From the NCBI RefSeq assembly GCF_910593845.1, contig NZ_CAJVAS010000010.1, forward strand, positions 62,001 through 126,000: a DNA stretch of 64,000 nucleotides, written 5' to 3'. The position numbers and the translations under genes were made by a program. The stretch comes from Paenibacillus solanacearum (lineage in GTDB: Bacteria; Bacillota; Bacilli; Paenibacillales; NBRC-103111). This document shows positions 17,531 to 26,284 of this stretch, piece by piece; position 1 is the stretch's first letter, and every line of letters starts with the position of its first letter. The notes beneath the pieces were generated by a model. That model worked only from the letters and a program-made list of their open reading frames with translations. It was not told the DNA's origin and ran no database searches.

Positions 17531-17986
17531 ATGTTAGCGATAGGAACACCCGCTCCCGCGTTCTCGGCCGAGAGCACACAAGGCGCCGTTCGCCTAACGG
17601 AAATATTGGGGAGACGGCCGGTCGTGCTTATTTTTTACCCCAAAGATGAGACGCCGATCTGCACGAAGCAGCTGTGCGCCGTACGGGACTCCCAAACCCA
17701 ATATGCGGCCTACGATGCCCTCGTGGTCGGCGTCAATCCCGGCACGGTGACGGATCATCGCAAATTCGCCGAAAAGTACGGGTATGATTTTCCGCTAGTA
17801 GCCGATGAAGGCGAGCGCATCCGCGAGCTGTACGATGTCGGGCATATGCTGCTTGGCCTGCTGGGCCAGCAGCGCACCGTGTACGTCATCGACCGCGACG
17901 GCACGATCGTCTATGCCAAGAAAGGCAACCGGCCAACCCGCGAAATCATCGAAGCGCTTGCTGCCGGACAGCATCGTCCCAGCTGA
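17531..17986 (+). CDS. PrxQ/BCP-type peroxiredoxin
   Basis: 151 residues. The active-site block YPKDETPICTKQLCAVRD carries peroxidatic Cys44 and a second Cys49 four residues on, the BCP/PrxQ arrangement for an intramolecular disulfide. Thioredoxin-linked reduction of hydroperoxides is expected. GAGGAGGTACCGCG directly precedes ATG 17531; the frame open to 17471 is upstream noise. A second thiol peroxidase (tpx) lies at 4354. Ends in the shared terminator with pfkA. Confidence 0.88.
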   Translation: MLAIGTPAPAFSAESTQGAVRLTEILGRRPVVLIFYPKDETPICTKQLCAVRDSQTQYAAYDALVVGVNPGTVTDHRKFAEKYGYDFPLVADEGERIRELYDVGHMLLGLLGQQRTVYVIDRDGTIVYAKKGNRPTREIIEALAAGQHRPS

Positions 17987-18054
17987 TCAGGCGCAATAAA
18001 GAACGGCATGTCCCTATCGCATCGCGGTCTTCTATGCCGCCTCCGTACGCTAAC

Positions 18055-18099
18055 AACACAAAAGACGCGAAGCGTGTCTACGCTGCGTCTTTTTGTGTT
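18055..18099. terminator. Bidirectional terminator between prxQ and pfkA
   Basis: AACACAAAAGACGC and GCGTCTTTTTGTGTT form a long inverted repeat serving both convergent genes. Confidence 0.85.
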
Positions 18100-18114
18100 G
18101 ATTCCACCTTTGCG

Positions 18115-19080
18115 TTATTGCGACAGCCGTTTGGCAAGCTCGTACAGCTCCATATTGAACTGCTTCTTCGAGTTGACGACTGTATTGATATCCGTAGCGA
18201 CCAGCTCGCCCTTGATAATGCCGCAGGACTTGCCGGAATCCCCCTCGATCAGCTTACGCACTGCGAAGTCGCCGAGGTTGCTGGCCAGAATCCGGTCATT
18301 ATGCGTCGGCGCTCCGCCGCGCTGAATGTGGCCGAGCACAGTCACGCGCGCTTCAATGCTGTTGCGGCGCATAATTTCCGCTGCGATGTCTTCTCCCTTG
18401 CCAGCGCCTTCAGCTACGACGATGATACTATGGCGCTTTCCTTGCGAGAAGTTCGTGGCCATCCGCGCTGCGATCTCGTTCAGATCGTACGGCACCTCCG
18501 GTACGAGTATCGTCTCCGCGCCGCTGGCCAATCCCGCATACAGCGCGATATCGCCGCAATGGCGGCCCATAACTTCCACGACGGACGATCTTTCATGGGA
18601 GCTCATCGTGTCGCGAAGCTTGTTGATCGCGTCCACGACGATGCTTACGGCCGTATCGAAACCGATCGTAATATCCGTAAACGGAATATCGTTGTCGATC
18701 GTCCCCGGAATTCCCATTGTCTTGATGCCGAGCTTACTCAGCTTGTTGGCCCCTTGATACGAGCCGTCGCCGCCGATGACCACGATGCCGTCGATGCCGC
18801 GCTTACGCAAATTATCCGCCCCGAGCTGCTGCCCTTCCGGCGACATAAACTCCTTGCAGCGGGCCGATTGCAATATCGTGCCGCCGCGCTGGATAATATC
18901 ACCCACGCTGCGCAAATCCATCTCGCGAATATCGTCGTTGATGAGACCCGCATAGCCGCGTTGAACGGCAAACACCTCTAGCCCGTGATACAGACCGCTG
19001 CGCACGACCGCGCGAACAGCCGCGTTCATTCCTTGGGAATCGCCGCCGCTCGTGAGCACCGCAATTTTTTTAACTGACAT
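18115..19080 (-). CDS. pfkA: ATP-dependent 6-phosphofructokinase
   Basis: 321 residues, the usual bacterial PfkA length. ATP site AVLTSGGDSQGMNAAVRAVV, GGDGS in VVIGGDGSYQGA, catalytic PGTIDNDI with the proton-abstracting Asp, and the fructose-6-phosphate contact MGRHCGDIALYAGLASGAE. Commits fructose 6-phosphate to glycolysis. In many Bacilli pfkA is followed by pyk, but here a terminator lies 16 bp after its stop and no pyk gene is present. Start ATG 19080 with AAGGAGG upstream. Confidence 0.96.
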   Translation of the reverse strand: MSVKKIAVLTSGGDSQGMNAAVRAVVRSGLYHGLEVFAVQRGYAGLINDDIREMDLRSVGDIIQRGGTILQSARCKEFMSPEGQQLGADNLRKRGIDGIVVIGGDGSYQGANKLSKLGIKTMGIPGTIDNDIPFTDITIGFDTAVSIVVDAINKLRDTMSSHERSSVVEVMGRHCGDIALYAGLASGAETILVPEVPYDLNEIAARMATNFSQGKRHSIIVVAEGAGKGEDIAAEIMRRNSIEARVTVLGHIQRGGAPTHNDRILASNLGDFAVRKLIEGDSGKSCGIIKGELVATDINTVVNSKKQFNMELYELAKRLSQ

Positions 19081-19135
19081 GATGGTTCCTCCTTGAGTTC
19101 ACTTGCTTCTATCCATAAGCTATAGAAGATATATA

Positions 19136-20218
19136 CTAAGAAGTTCTGCGAATCCAGATGCTGTTCACGAAGAAAAACATCCGCGTCATGGGGCTGTTCT
19201 TCATGAGCTCCCGGGAAATTCGCTTCACATCCTGTTGTTTGCTGACTTTCGGATCAGACAAATACAGTGCCAACAGGCCCTCGATGATCATCCGGTGAAA
19301 GGGCGGATGCTCCAGCCGCTGCGATTTGTCGCGCGCTTCGGACACGATCAGCGCCAGCCGCTCTACCGTCACATCCATACTGTCGTAATAGCTGCAAAAA
19401 TTCAAGTCGCCCCCTGCGCGGTCCTCCTCCTGATCGATCAAATAATCGAGCAGAATGTGCAGTGCGCATATGTACGGGAAGTAGGCGTCGCGAATCGCCT
19501 CGACGTCGGCGGACCTCAGCTCCGCGCGCGAGGCTGCGAGAAACAGCATAAACACCCCGAGCGTCGAGCCGCTCGCCGCAGCGAACTCGTTCCAGCCGAT
19601 CGAAGGATACTTGGCCTTATGCCGCTGCCACCATGCCAGCAGCGCCTCCTCGCGAAGCTCTCGGTGAATGTGCTTGTACACCTGCAAATCGCAGTACAGC
19701 CCGACCAGCTCCCGGACCGACTTGGCCGCATCCGGAAACGACGGCAGCAGGCGGATGCTCGCCTGGCATGTTTTCACCAGATCGCCGAGATAACCGCCGT
19801 CCTCCCGCTCCTCGCGAAATTCGTAATAATCGTGCAGCGGCTCCGCCGGGTCCACCGCATCGAGCATCGACAAGTGCAGCCGGCGAAAATCTTCCGGGTC
19901 CAGCGACGTGCTGCGGTCGCACAAATTATCCAAATAATCGCTGATCGTCTGAAACGCGACAATGAGCGGAATCAATATATGACGCATCGATAAATGCGCC
20001 GCCGCATACACGGCGCCGCCTTCGCAGTGAAACTGCTTGCTTGCCATGCTGGCAAGCGCTTGCCTGCGCAGCTCGGGATCGGGGATCGCCTCCGCTCTCC
20101 CGCGCCAGTAACGCAGCTGCTCCCGCACTTCGGGAAGCACGTAGCGGTACACGCGCAGCATCAAACCGACCGGTCCCCGGGGCGCCTGCTCGCCGCGGCG
20201 TAGGCTAACGGGGCTCAA
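19136..20218 (-). CDS. ytpB: YtpB-type tetraprenyl-beta-curcumene synthase (DUF2600)
   Basis: 360 residues, close to the 367 of B. subtilis YtpB. Shared features include the N-terminal RVYRYVLPEVREQLRYWRGR, KQFHCEGGAVYA, the Asp-rich segment TISDYLDNLCDRSTSLDPED, and YICALHILLDYLIDQEEDRAGGD near the C-terminus. YtpB is a class IB large terpene synthase that cyclises C35 heptaprenyl diphosphate to a sesquarterpene precursor found in spores or vegetative membranes. No DDxxD of the classical kind; the Asp clusters listed are the likely Mg-diphosphate ligands. Its start overlaps the end of the upstream gene by 14 bp, so translation is probably coupled. Confidence 0.88.
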   Translation of the reverse strand: MSPVSLRRGEQAPRGPVGLMLRVYRYVLPEVREQLRYWRGRAEAIPDPELRRQALASMASKQFHCEGGAVYAAAHLSMRHILIPLIVAFQTISDYLDNLCDRSTSLDPEDFRRLHLSMLDAVDPAEPLHDYYEFREEREDGGYLGDLVKTCQASIRLLPSFPDAAKSVRELVGLYCDLQVYKHIHRELREEALLAWWQRHKAKYPSIGWNEFAAASGSTLGVFMLFLAASRAELRSADVEAIRDAYFPYICALHILLDYLIDQEEDRAGGDLNFCSYYDSMDVTVERLALIVSEARDKSQRLEHPPFHRMIIEGLLALYLSDPKVSKQQDVKRISRELMKNSPMTRMFFFVNSIWIRRTS

Positions 20219-20810
20219 GAAGCTCGCCTTCCCCGCCGCTCTCGGCGTAGCAATGTTCCAGCAGCAGCAGCATCTCGATATGCTGCATGTCCATCAGCAG
20301 CGCTTCGCCGGCGGCATCCCGCGCCTGGGTAACTTGACACTCCACCATGTCGACGAACAGATAAGGGTCCCACGCTCCCTCGTCCTTCAATCGCTCCAGC
20401 GGCTCACGCAGCACGGCGCTGCCGATTTGCCGCAGATCGGTTTGCTTCAGCAGCGTGCCGATTTCGCCGGCAAGCGCCTCGTAGACGGGATGGCGGCCAA
20501 CCAGGCGAAACCAATATTTCGCATTGCCGTAATCGCCCTCCATCCGATGCATGATGCCATGCCAATAGCTGCCGGTCGGCGTATGGATTTCCTGTGAAAG
20601 ATCATGCGACGGGTCCAGGCTTTCATTAAACAAGTGCAGGCCGGATTTCAAGGCTAACGCGTACGTTAATCGGTCTCCTTCAAAACCGTTCGTCGACAGC
20701 CTGGCGATCTTGATGTCCATCAAATCGTCAAGCTCCTCCGTCGGGTACAGCGAAGGCTTGTGGCCGGTAAGCTGTGCGGTAAGCCTTCGCAAGCTATCGT
20801 TCCAAGTCAA
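20205..20810 (-). CDS. Conserved-looking unknown protein translationally coupled to ytpB
   Basis: About 201 residues, soluble, mostly helical. The striking core is GSYWHGIMHRMEGDYGNAKY followed by WFRLVGRHPVY, a His/Trp/Arg-rich block like that of a family of uncharacterised proteins in several phyla. The start is unsure: TTG 20810 has GAGGAGG 9 nt upstream, TTG 20819 is in frame but abuts it. It overlaps ytpB by 14 bp and belongs to the same transcript. A role in terpenoid metabolism is only inferred from this coupling. Confidence 0.7.
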   Translation of the reverse strand: MTWNDSLRRLTAQLTGHKPSLYPTEELDDLMDIKIARLSTNGFEGDRLTYALALKSGLHLFNESLDPSHDLSQEIHTPTGSYWHGIMHRMEGDYGNAKYWFRLVGRHPVYEALAGEIGTLLKQTDLRQIGSAVLREPLERLKDEGAWDPYLFVDMVECQVTQARDAAGEALLMDMQHIEMLLLLEHCYAESGGEGELLEPR

Positions 20811-20981
20811 AGCCTCCAACCTCCTCTTTCATCATTTTGCGGACAACCGGCAACGGCTGTATCCGTAACCGTTGTCATGTGCGGAAGCCGAATGCAGCAT
20901 TGCACCCGGCGGTGTGAGCACGGACAACCGATGCCATGCGGCAGATTGTCCCAGCCGCGACGACAGCGGGCCCGGATGGTG

Positions 20982-21299
20982 TTAGCGATGCATCCGTTCC
21001 GCCGTTATATCCTGATTGACGCGGAACCATAAATGCAGGTCGTTGATCGCGCTTGCGAGATCGGCAATCTCGCTGTTCAACCGGCACGACCTGGCAAAAT
21101 TGTTCTCCACGCTCAATTCATCCTGCTTCGCGATAATGACGCGCTCGATCTGCTTGATCCTTTCGGGAATCGTACCTCGTATTTGCTCCCAGCGCAGCAG
21201 CATCTCCGTCTGTTCCGACTTCGTATACGCGTCGAAATCTTTTTGCATCTGCGGCAGCGGAATCCCGAGCCGCTCGTCAAGCGCAAAAAAATCTTCCAT
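20982..21299 (-). CDS. Hypothetical helical protein, 105 residues
   Basis: MEDFFALDERLGIPLPQMQK followed by three predicted amphipathic helices (AYTKSEQTEMLLRWEQIRGT; ERIKQIERVIIAKQDELS; FARSCRLNSEIADLASAIND) and a C-terminal LWFRVNQDITAERMHR. Likely a coiled-coil or helical bundle. GGTGGAGCAGAC precedes ATG 21299. I do not recognise the family. It lies upstream of the ytpB unit on the same strand with a 171-bp gap, and is divergent from the transporter operon at 21464. Confidence 0.65.
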   Translation of the reverse strand: MEDFFALDERLGIPLPQMQKDFDAYTKSEQTEMLLRWEQIRGTIPERIKQIERVIIAKQDELSVENNFARSCRLNSEIADLASAINDLHLWFRVNQDITAERMHR

Positions 21300-21463
21300 G
21301 TCTGCTCCACCTTTCCTTTCTGGATGACGAAAAAGGCGCTGACAGTTTATCTATATTAATGTAACACGAACGGTGGGATAGCTTCCAGTCAAAAAGTAAA
21401 TTTTATCTCCTTTAGGCTGGGATCCGTGTTATAATGGGTGACATTGAAAGAGGGAGAGCGACT

Positions 21464-22825
21464 ATGAATCAACCAGACCAGGTCCGTATTTCATTCCGGC
21501 AGCTTCTCGCTTTCTTCATTCCTCTTGGAATATCGGCGAGCCTTGTAACCATATCTCATGTCATTATTAACAGTACGCTTGCGCGCTCGGCCCATCCGGA
21601 GCTGCTCATCGCAAGCTATGCCCTGCCGATGAGCATCCTCGGCATTACGGAACGGCCTGCGGTGCTGCTTCGCCAAACCTGTTCGGCGCTCGTGCGCGAC
21701 CGCCGTTCCTTCCGCGCGATGTCGCTTGTCGGCTTATACGTGCTTGGCTCCATTTTCCTCATAGGCGGCTTGATCAGCTACACCCCTGTAGGCCCTTGGG
21801 TGTTTTTGCATTTATTCGGCGCGGACGAGCAGCTGGCTGGCCCCATGGTGAACGTGTACCGCGTCTTGATGTTCGTCAGTATTTTTTCCGGCATCCGCTG
21901 CATTTTTCATGGCATCATCATCTTTAACATGCGTACCAAATGGCTTACGATCGGGATGCTCATCCGTCTGGCAGGCATGTATGCGCTGTCGCTCTATTTT
22001 ATCAAAACCGGCGTAACGAGCGGGACCGTCGGCGCCGTCATCTTCCTGACCGGCATGATCATCGAAGCGGCCGTCAGCTTCTGGGAAGGCCGCGCGCTGC
22101 TGCGCCGCATTCCCGAGAAGAAGCCGGATCATGAAATCGAGCGGCCGAAGCAAATATTCCAGTTCTACAAACCGCTGCTGTACTCATCGGCGATCGCGGT
22201 CATCGCCGGACCGGCCATCAATGCGTTTCTCGGCAAAACGACGCAGCTCGAGCTTTCCATCGCCGCGTTCGCCATCGCCGGAAGCTTGACGCAGCTCGTT
22301 CAGAGCTTCTTCTCTTATATTCACCAAATTGTGCTTAATTTTTACCGTAAGGACGCTGCGGCGGTCCGCCGGTTCACGCTGATGCTGTCGCTCATTCCCA
22401 GCTGCCTGATCGCACTGCTCGCCTATACTTCGGCCGGGCCATGGTTCATGGAGCAAGTGATGGGCGTCAACGAGCGGCTGATGCTAGCGAGCTTGTCTAC
22501 GCTGAAGGTATTCATGATCATGACGTTTATTTTCCCGTGGCTGGACTTCGGCAACGGACTGCTGATGCTGCGCAGCCAAACGAAGGTGATGGTCTGGTCG
22601 CAAGCGGCCAACGTACTGACGCTGCTCGTCACGCTAGTCATCTGCATCGCGGCGGCTCCCGGCTGGAACGGGATGATCGGCGCGCTGGCCCAGTCGCTCG
22701 GCATGGTCGCCGAAGCGCTCGTCGTCTTGTACATGCTCAGAGAGTTTGCCAGAAGCGAGAACCGGCCGCTGCCTCATATCCATACGACAACCAGAAAAAA
22801 CAACGAATCGAGTGAATCATTATGA
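21464..22825 (+). CDS. MOP/MATE-superfamily transporter, ANK-like
   Basis: 453 residues, about 12 membrane spans. The N-terminus LAFFIPLGISASLVTISHVI, then INSTLARSAHPELLIASYAL, resembles the progressive-ankylosis (ANK) branch of the MOP flippase superfamily more than NorM-type drug antiporters, though this is a judgement by eye. Substrate unknown. AGAGGGAGAG sits before ATG 21464; an in-frame ATG at 21434 lies at the -10 region. The next gene starts inside its stop (ATGA overlap), so the two transporters are one operon. TATAAT at 21430-21435. Confidence 0.75.
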   Translation: MNQPDQVRISFRQLLAFFIPLGISASLVTISHVIINSTLARSAHPELLIASYALPMSILGITERPAVLLRQTCSALVRDRRSFRAMSLVGLYVLGSIFLIGGLISYTPVGPWVFLHLFGADEQLAGPMVNVYRVLMFVSIFSGIRCIFHGIIIFNMRTKWLTIGMLIRLAGMYALSLYFIKTGVTSGTVGAVIFLTGMIIEAAVSFWEGRALLRRIPEKKPDHEIERPKQIFQFYKPLLYSSAIAVIAGPAINAFLGKTTQLELSIAAFAIAGSLTQLVQSFFSYIHQIVLNFYRKDAAAVRRFTLMLSLIPSCLIALLAYTSAGPWFMEQVMGVNERLMLASLSTLKVFMIMTFIFPWLDFGNGLLMLRSQTKVMVWSQAANVLTLLVTLVICIAAAPGWNGMIGALAQSLGMVAEALVVLYMLREFARSENRPLPHIHTTTRKNNESSESL

Positions 22826-24009
22826 TCCGTCAGTCAAGGACCTCCAGCGATGTCGCGCTGCGAGGTTTTACCTTTTCTTTTTATGCTACAATGTCGATCA
22901 TTATATCCTACTTTCCCCTCTACTTTCAGTACAAAGGGTTCTCGACCCTGCAGATCGGGCTGCTCTATTCCGTAGGCCCGATGATCGGCATCGTGTCCAA
23001 TCTGTTCTGGGGGCTTACCAGCGACAAGTACCGTACGGTAAAAAAGATTATGATTCTCATCCTGATCGGTCAGCTGATCGTCGCCTTCCTGGTGTTCCAG
23101 ACCGTCACCTTCTGGCTGCTGATGGTGCTGATGGCAATCTTCTTTTTCTTCCAATCGCCGATGAGCTCACTTAACGACAGCATGACGCTGCTCTCGATCA
23201 GCGGTACGAAAAAAAGCTATGCCTCCTTCCGCGTATGGGGCTCGATCGGCTTCGCGCTCGGCGCGCTCGTCTTCGGCATGGTGCTCAAAGGGTTCGGGAC
23301 CGGGCTGGTGCCCGCCCTCAGCCTGACGACCATCGCCGTCTCGCTGCTGCTCTCCCTGCTGCTTACCGACGCGCGGGATCCCACCTATAAGAAACCGGAT
23401 TTCGCCGGTCTCGTCCCGATTGTTACGTCGAAGCCGTTTCTCGCCTTCCTGCTGACGATCTTCACGGCCGCTCTCGCCACGCGGATGAATGACGGCTTCC
23501 TGGCGCTGTTCCTGCAGCGGCTCGGCGCCGATCAGACGATCGTCGGCTATTCATGGATGGCGTCGGCCTTAAGCGAGATTCCCATATTTATTTTTTTGAG
23601 CAAGCACGGCCACAAGTACAAGGAGCTCCCGCTGCTTGCCATCTGCTCCTTCGTGTATGCGCTGCGCTTTCTTCTGATGAGCCTGGTCGACAACCCGCTC
23701 TGGGTCATCGCGATCCAGACGATGCACTCGCTGTCGTTCGGCATCTTCCTGTTCACGGCGATCCGCTACATTCAGCGCATCGTACCGGATCAGTTCCGGG
23801 CGAGCGGACAAGCGCTGTATGCCGTCATCTGGTCCGGCCTCGCAGGGCTCGTCAGCGGCACGCTGGGCGGCTGGATCTTTAACCACTGGAGCCCTCACGC
23901 GATGTATGCCGCCGGCTCCGCCTTATCGGCTCTGGCTATGATCGGCTTCCTGCTGCTCAATGCACGCAGTACGGAAGATTTAACCGAAAAAATAAATTCC
24001 GCCCGATAG
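22822..24009 (+). CDS. MFS transporter, paralogue of the 14751-15911 gene
   Basis: 395 residues, about 12 spans. The start RGFTFSFYATMSIIISYFPL and the loop LFWGLTSDKYRTVKKIM mirror the earlier MFS gene, and both carry a conserved Arg-Met-Asn-Asp (TRMNDGFLALFLQRLGAD). ATG overlaps the stop of the preceding transporter by 4 bp. The terminator at 24021-24066 ends the operon. Substrate not deducible; pairing with a MOP-type exporter suggests a shared export or exchange function. Confidence 0.85.
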   Translation: MIRQSRTSSDVALRGFTFSFYATMSIIISYFPLYFQYKGFSTLQIGLLYSVGPMIGIVSNLFWGLTSDKYRTVKKIMILILIGQLIVAFLVFQTVTFWLLMVLMAIFFFFQSPMSSLNDSMTLLSISGTKKSYASFRVWGSIGFALGALVFGMVLKGFGTGLVPALSLTTIAVSLLLSLLLTDARDPTYKKPDFAGLVPIVTSKPFLAFLLTIFTAALATRMNDGFLALFLQRLGADQTIVGYSWMASALSEIPIFIFLSKHGHKYKELPLLAICSFVYALRFLLMSLVDNPLWVIAIQTMHSLSFGIFLFTAIRYIQRIVPDQFRASGQALYAVIWSGLAGLVSGTLGGWIFNHWSPHAMYAAGSALSALAMIGFLLLNARSTEDLTEKINSAR

Positions 24010-24020
24010 TGCAAGGTTTA

Positions 24021-24066
24021 TCGCCGGAGCGTCGTCTATGTATAGAGGCGTTCCCGGCGTTTTTTT
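24021..24066 (+). terminator. Terminator of the MOP-MFS operon
   Basis: CGCCGGAGCG... pairs with ...CGTTCCCGGCG around a TCTATG/TATAGA inner stem, followed by seven T. Confidence 0.85.
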
Positions 24067-24173
24067 GCTGCATGCAAAACTTAACATTTTCTTAAATCGG
24101 CCTGTTTTTTGCAACTTCACCGGGAATGCCCCGTCTTATCGTATGTATCTTACTGGGACAACGGAGGGGTTAT

Positions 24174-24866
24174 GTGCTTGCAGTAGAACAACTTTCACAC
24201 AGCTTTACGAACGGCGGCGAAACGACGCCTGTCCTGCATCATATCGACTTCAAGGTGGACAAAGGCGAGATGGTCGCCCTGCTCGGCAGCTCCGGCTCCG
24301 GCAAATCGACGCTGCTCAACCTGATGGCCGGGCTAATGAAGCCGACCTCGGGACGTATTGTGATCGGCGGCTGCGGCATCGAGACGATGAATGAGAATCG
24401 GCTGGCCGAGTTTCGCCGGTCGCAAATCGGTTTTATATTCCAATCCTACGAATTGATCCCGCATTTGACCGTCCGGGAGAATGTTGAGCTGCCGCTCGTA
24501 TTTCAAGGCATGAAAGCCAAGCTGCGCCGGGAGAAAGCCACGTCCCTGCTCGACAAAGTTGGGCTCGGGGGGAAGACGGAGATGTTCCCTTCCCAGCTGT
24601 CCGGCGGCCAGCAGCAGCGGGTCAGCATCGCCCGCTCGCTGGTGACGGAGCCGGCGATCGTCTTTGCCGACGAGCCGACGGGGAACCTCGATACGAAGAC
24701 CGAGAAGGAAATCATCGATCTGCTCATCGAGCTGAACCGGACGCTTCGCATCACGTTCGTTATCGTGACCCACGAGCTGGAGGTCGCCAAACGCACGCAG
24801 CGCGTCATTCAGCTGCGCGACGGCCGTCTCGTCGAAGATGCGGCGTGGGCAGGTGAAGCGCAGTGA
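24174..24866 (+). CDS. ABC transporter ATPase (LolD/MacB class)
   Basis: 230 residues: Walker A GSSGSGKSTLLNLMAG, Q-loop FIFQSYELIPHLTV, signature LSGGQQQRVSIARSL, Walker B IVFADEPTGNLDT, H-loop VTHELE. This is the class that pairs with MacB/FtsX-type permeases in mechanotransmission efflux. Start is GTG 24174 with GGAGGGG upstream; the frame is open earlier but lacks a ribosome site. The permease gene overlaps its stop by 4 bp. Confidence 0.92.
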   Translation: MLAVEQLSHSFTNGGETTPVLHHIDFKVDKGEMVALLGSSGSGKSTLLNLMAGLMKPTSGRIVIGGCGIETMNENRLAEFRRSQIGFIFQSYELIPHLTVRENVELPLVFQGMKAKLRREKATSLLDKVGLGGKTEMFPSQLSGGQQQRVSIARSLVTEPAIVFADEPTGNLDTKTEKEIIDLLIELNRTLRITFVIVTHELEVAKRTQRVIQLRDGRLVEDAAWAGEAQ

Positions 24867-26263
24867 GATTTCGTGATTATATGCGGCTCGGCTGGGATCA
24901 GCTTAAGCGCCGCGTCGTCGTTACTGCGCTGTGCATCATGGGGATCGCCATCGGCTCCGCTTCCATCGTTGTAGCGCTGGCCTTCGGCGAATCGATCAAT
25001 CATTACAGCCGCATGCAGATGAGCTTCTATTTAAAATCCGATGAAATTACGGTGCGCAGCGGTCACGGCGGGGACGAGAGCGACTCCGGCGACCCGAATG
25101 CGGCCAAGCCGTACGTGCTGACCAAGGCCAAAATCGACCTGATCCGCGGCTTCCCCCATGTCAAGGCGCTCGGCACGTATCAGACACTGAACAACTTTCA
25201 GTTTCTCGTCGATAACAAGCGGGGATACATCAACAGCCTGTACGCCACCGAGCTCGAGACGCTGCCCGATTTCGGATTCGAGCTACATCAGGGCGGGCCG
25301 TCCGATCAAGACAACACGATTATCCTCAGCTACGGCGCAACGATGGGCTTGTTCGATCAGCAGTTGCAGCGGTCGCGGCAGCTTCAGAACGGAAGCGGAC
25401 TCGACGGCGCGCAGGCGGCCAAGCGGCTGGAGGACCAGATGTATATTGCGTATCCGATGTACCAGAAGCAGATCGTCCTGACGCCGCAAATTTATAAGCC
25501 CAACCTCGGCACGGAGGAAAGCGGAACGCCTTTCCCGCTGCGGGTCGTAGGTATACTGAAGAAGCCCGAAGGCGTGCCCGACGACGTCGTCATGAACCAG
25601 AAAACCGCCTTCGTCTCCCCTGCCCTCGGCCAAAAGCTGCTGGATGCCATGGAACAAAAAAACGGCAAATCCTCTACGGGCTCGGCAGCGAACCGGAGTA
25701 CGAGCAGCGGTACATACAACGAAGTGAAAATCAAGGTCGACGACAGCTCCCATGTCAAAGAACTTGAACAATGGATCAAAAAATTGAAGCTGTCGGTGGA
25801 AACGAATCTGTACCGCGAAGAGCGGATGCAAAGCGAGCTTGTCATCATTCGGCTCATCTTCGGCGGCGTCGGCGTGTTTATCCTGTTCGTCGCGTCGATC
25901 TCGATCATCGTGGCGATGACGATGTCCACGTACCAGCGCCGCCGGCAGATCGGCATCATGAAGGTGCTCGGCGCCAATTTGCGGCAAATTCGCAATATGT
26001 TTATGGTCGAGTCTGCGCTGCTCGGGCTGCTCGGCGGCATGACCGGCATTTTATTGTCATACTGGGTCATCTGGGGAATTAATATCGCCGTCATGAAGCT
26101 GGCCCCCGCCCGTCCGGGAGCGCAGCAGGAAATATTGTTTATCAGCCCTTGGATCCTGCCCGTCGGCTTGTTCTTCGCCATCATGACGGGGGTGTTGTCC
26201 GGGATTTATCCGGCCGTCAAGGCTTCGCGCACCGACGCGCTGACCGCGATTAAACGAGACTAA
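24863..26263 (+). CDS. MacB/FtsX-type ABC permease
   Basis: 466 residues. One N-terminal membrane span (VVTALCIMGIAIGSASIVVA), a roughly 290-residue extracellular domain, then three C-terminal spans with the FtsX motif (TYQRRRQIGIMKVLGANLRQ; LLGLLGGMTGILLSYWVIWG; GVLSGIYPAVKASRTDALTA). Starts with GTG inside the ATPase stop. Forms a tripartite-like efflux system with the ATPase and the adaptor that follows; in Gram-positives such systems (YknXYZ-like) protect against peptides or antibiotics. The actual cargo is unknown. Confidence 0.9.
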   Translation: MRFRDYMRLGWDQLKRRVVVTALCIMGIAIGSASIVVALAFGESINHYSRMQMSFYLKSDEITVRSGHGGDESDSGDPNAAKPYVLTKAKIDLIRGFPHVKALGTYQTLNNFQFLVDNKRGYINSLYATELETLPDFGFELHQGGPSDQDNTIILSYGATMGLFDQQLQRSRQLQNGSGLDGAQAAKRLEDQMYIAYPMYQKQIVLTPQIYKPNLGTEESGTPFPLRVVGILKKPEGVPDDVVMNQKTAFVSPALGQKLLDAMEQKNGKSSTGSAANRSTSSGTYNEVKIKVDDSSHVKELEQWIKKLKLSVETNLYREERMQSELVIIRLIFGGVGVFILFVASISIIVAMTMSTYQRRRQIGIMKVLGANLRQIRNMFMVESALLGLLGGMTGILLSYWVIWGINIAVMKLAPARPGAQQEILFISPWILPVGLFFAIMTGVLSGIYPAVKASRTDALTAIKRD

Positions 26264-26284
26264 AGCGTAGGAGAACTGGAAGCT

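Noticed and set aside
20850..20960. Repeated CAACCGG/AACGG-like strings before the unknown ytpB-linked gene
   Set aside because: Too short and imperfect to call a repeat family or structured RNA.
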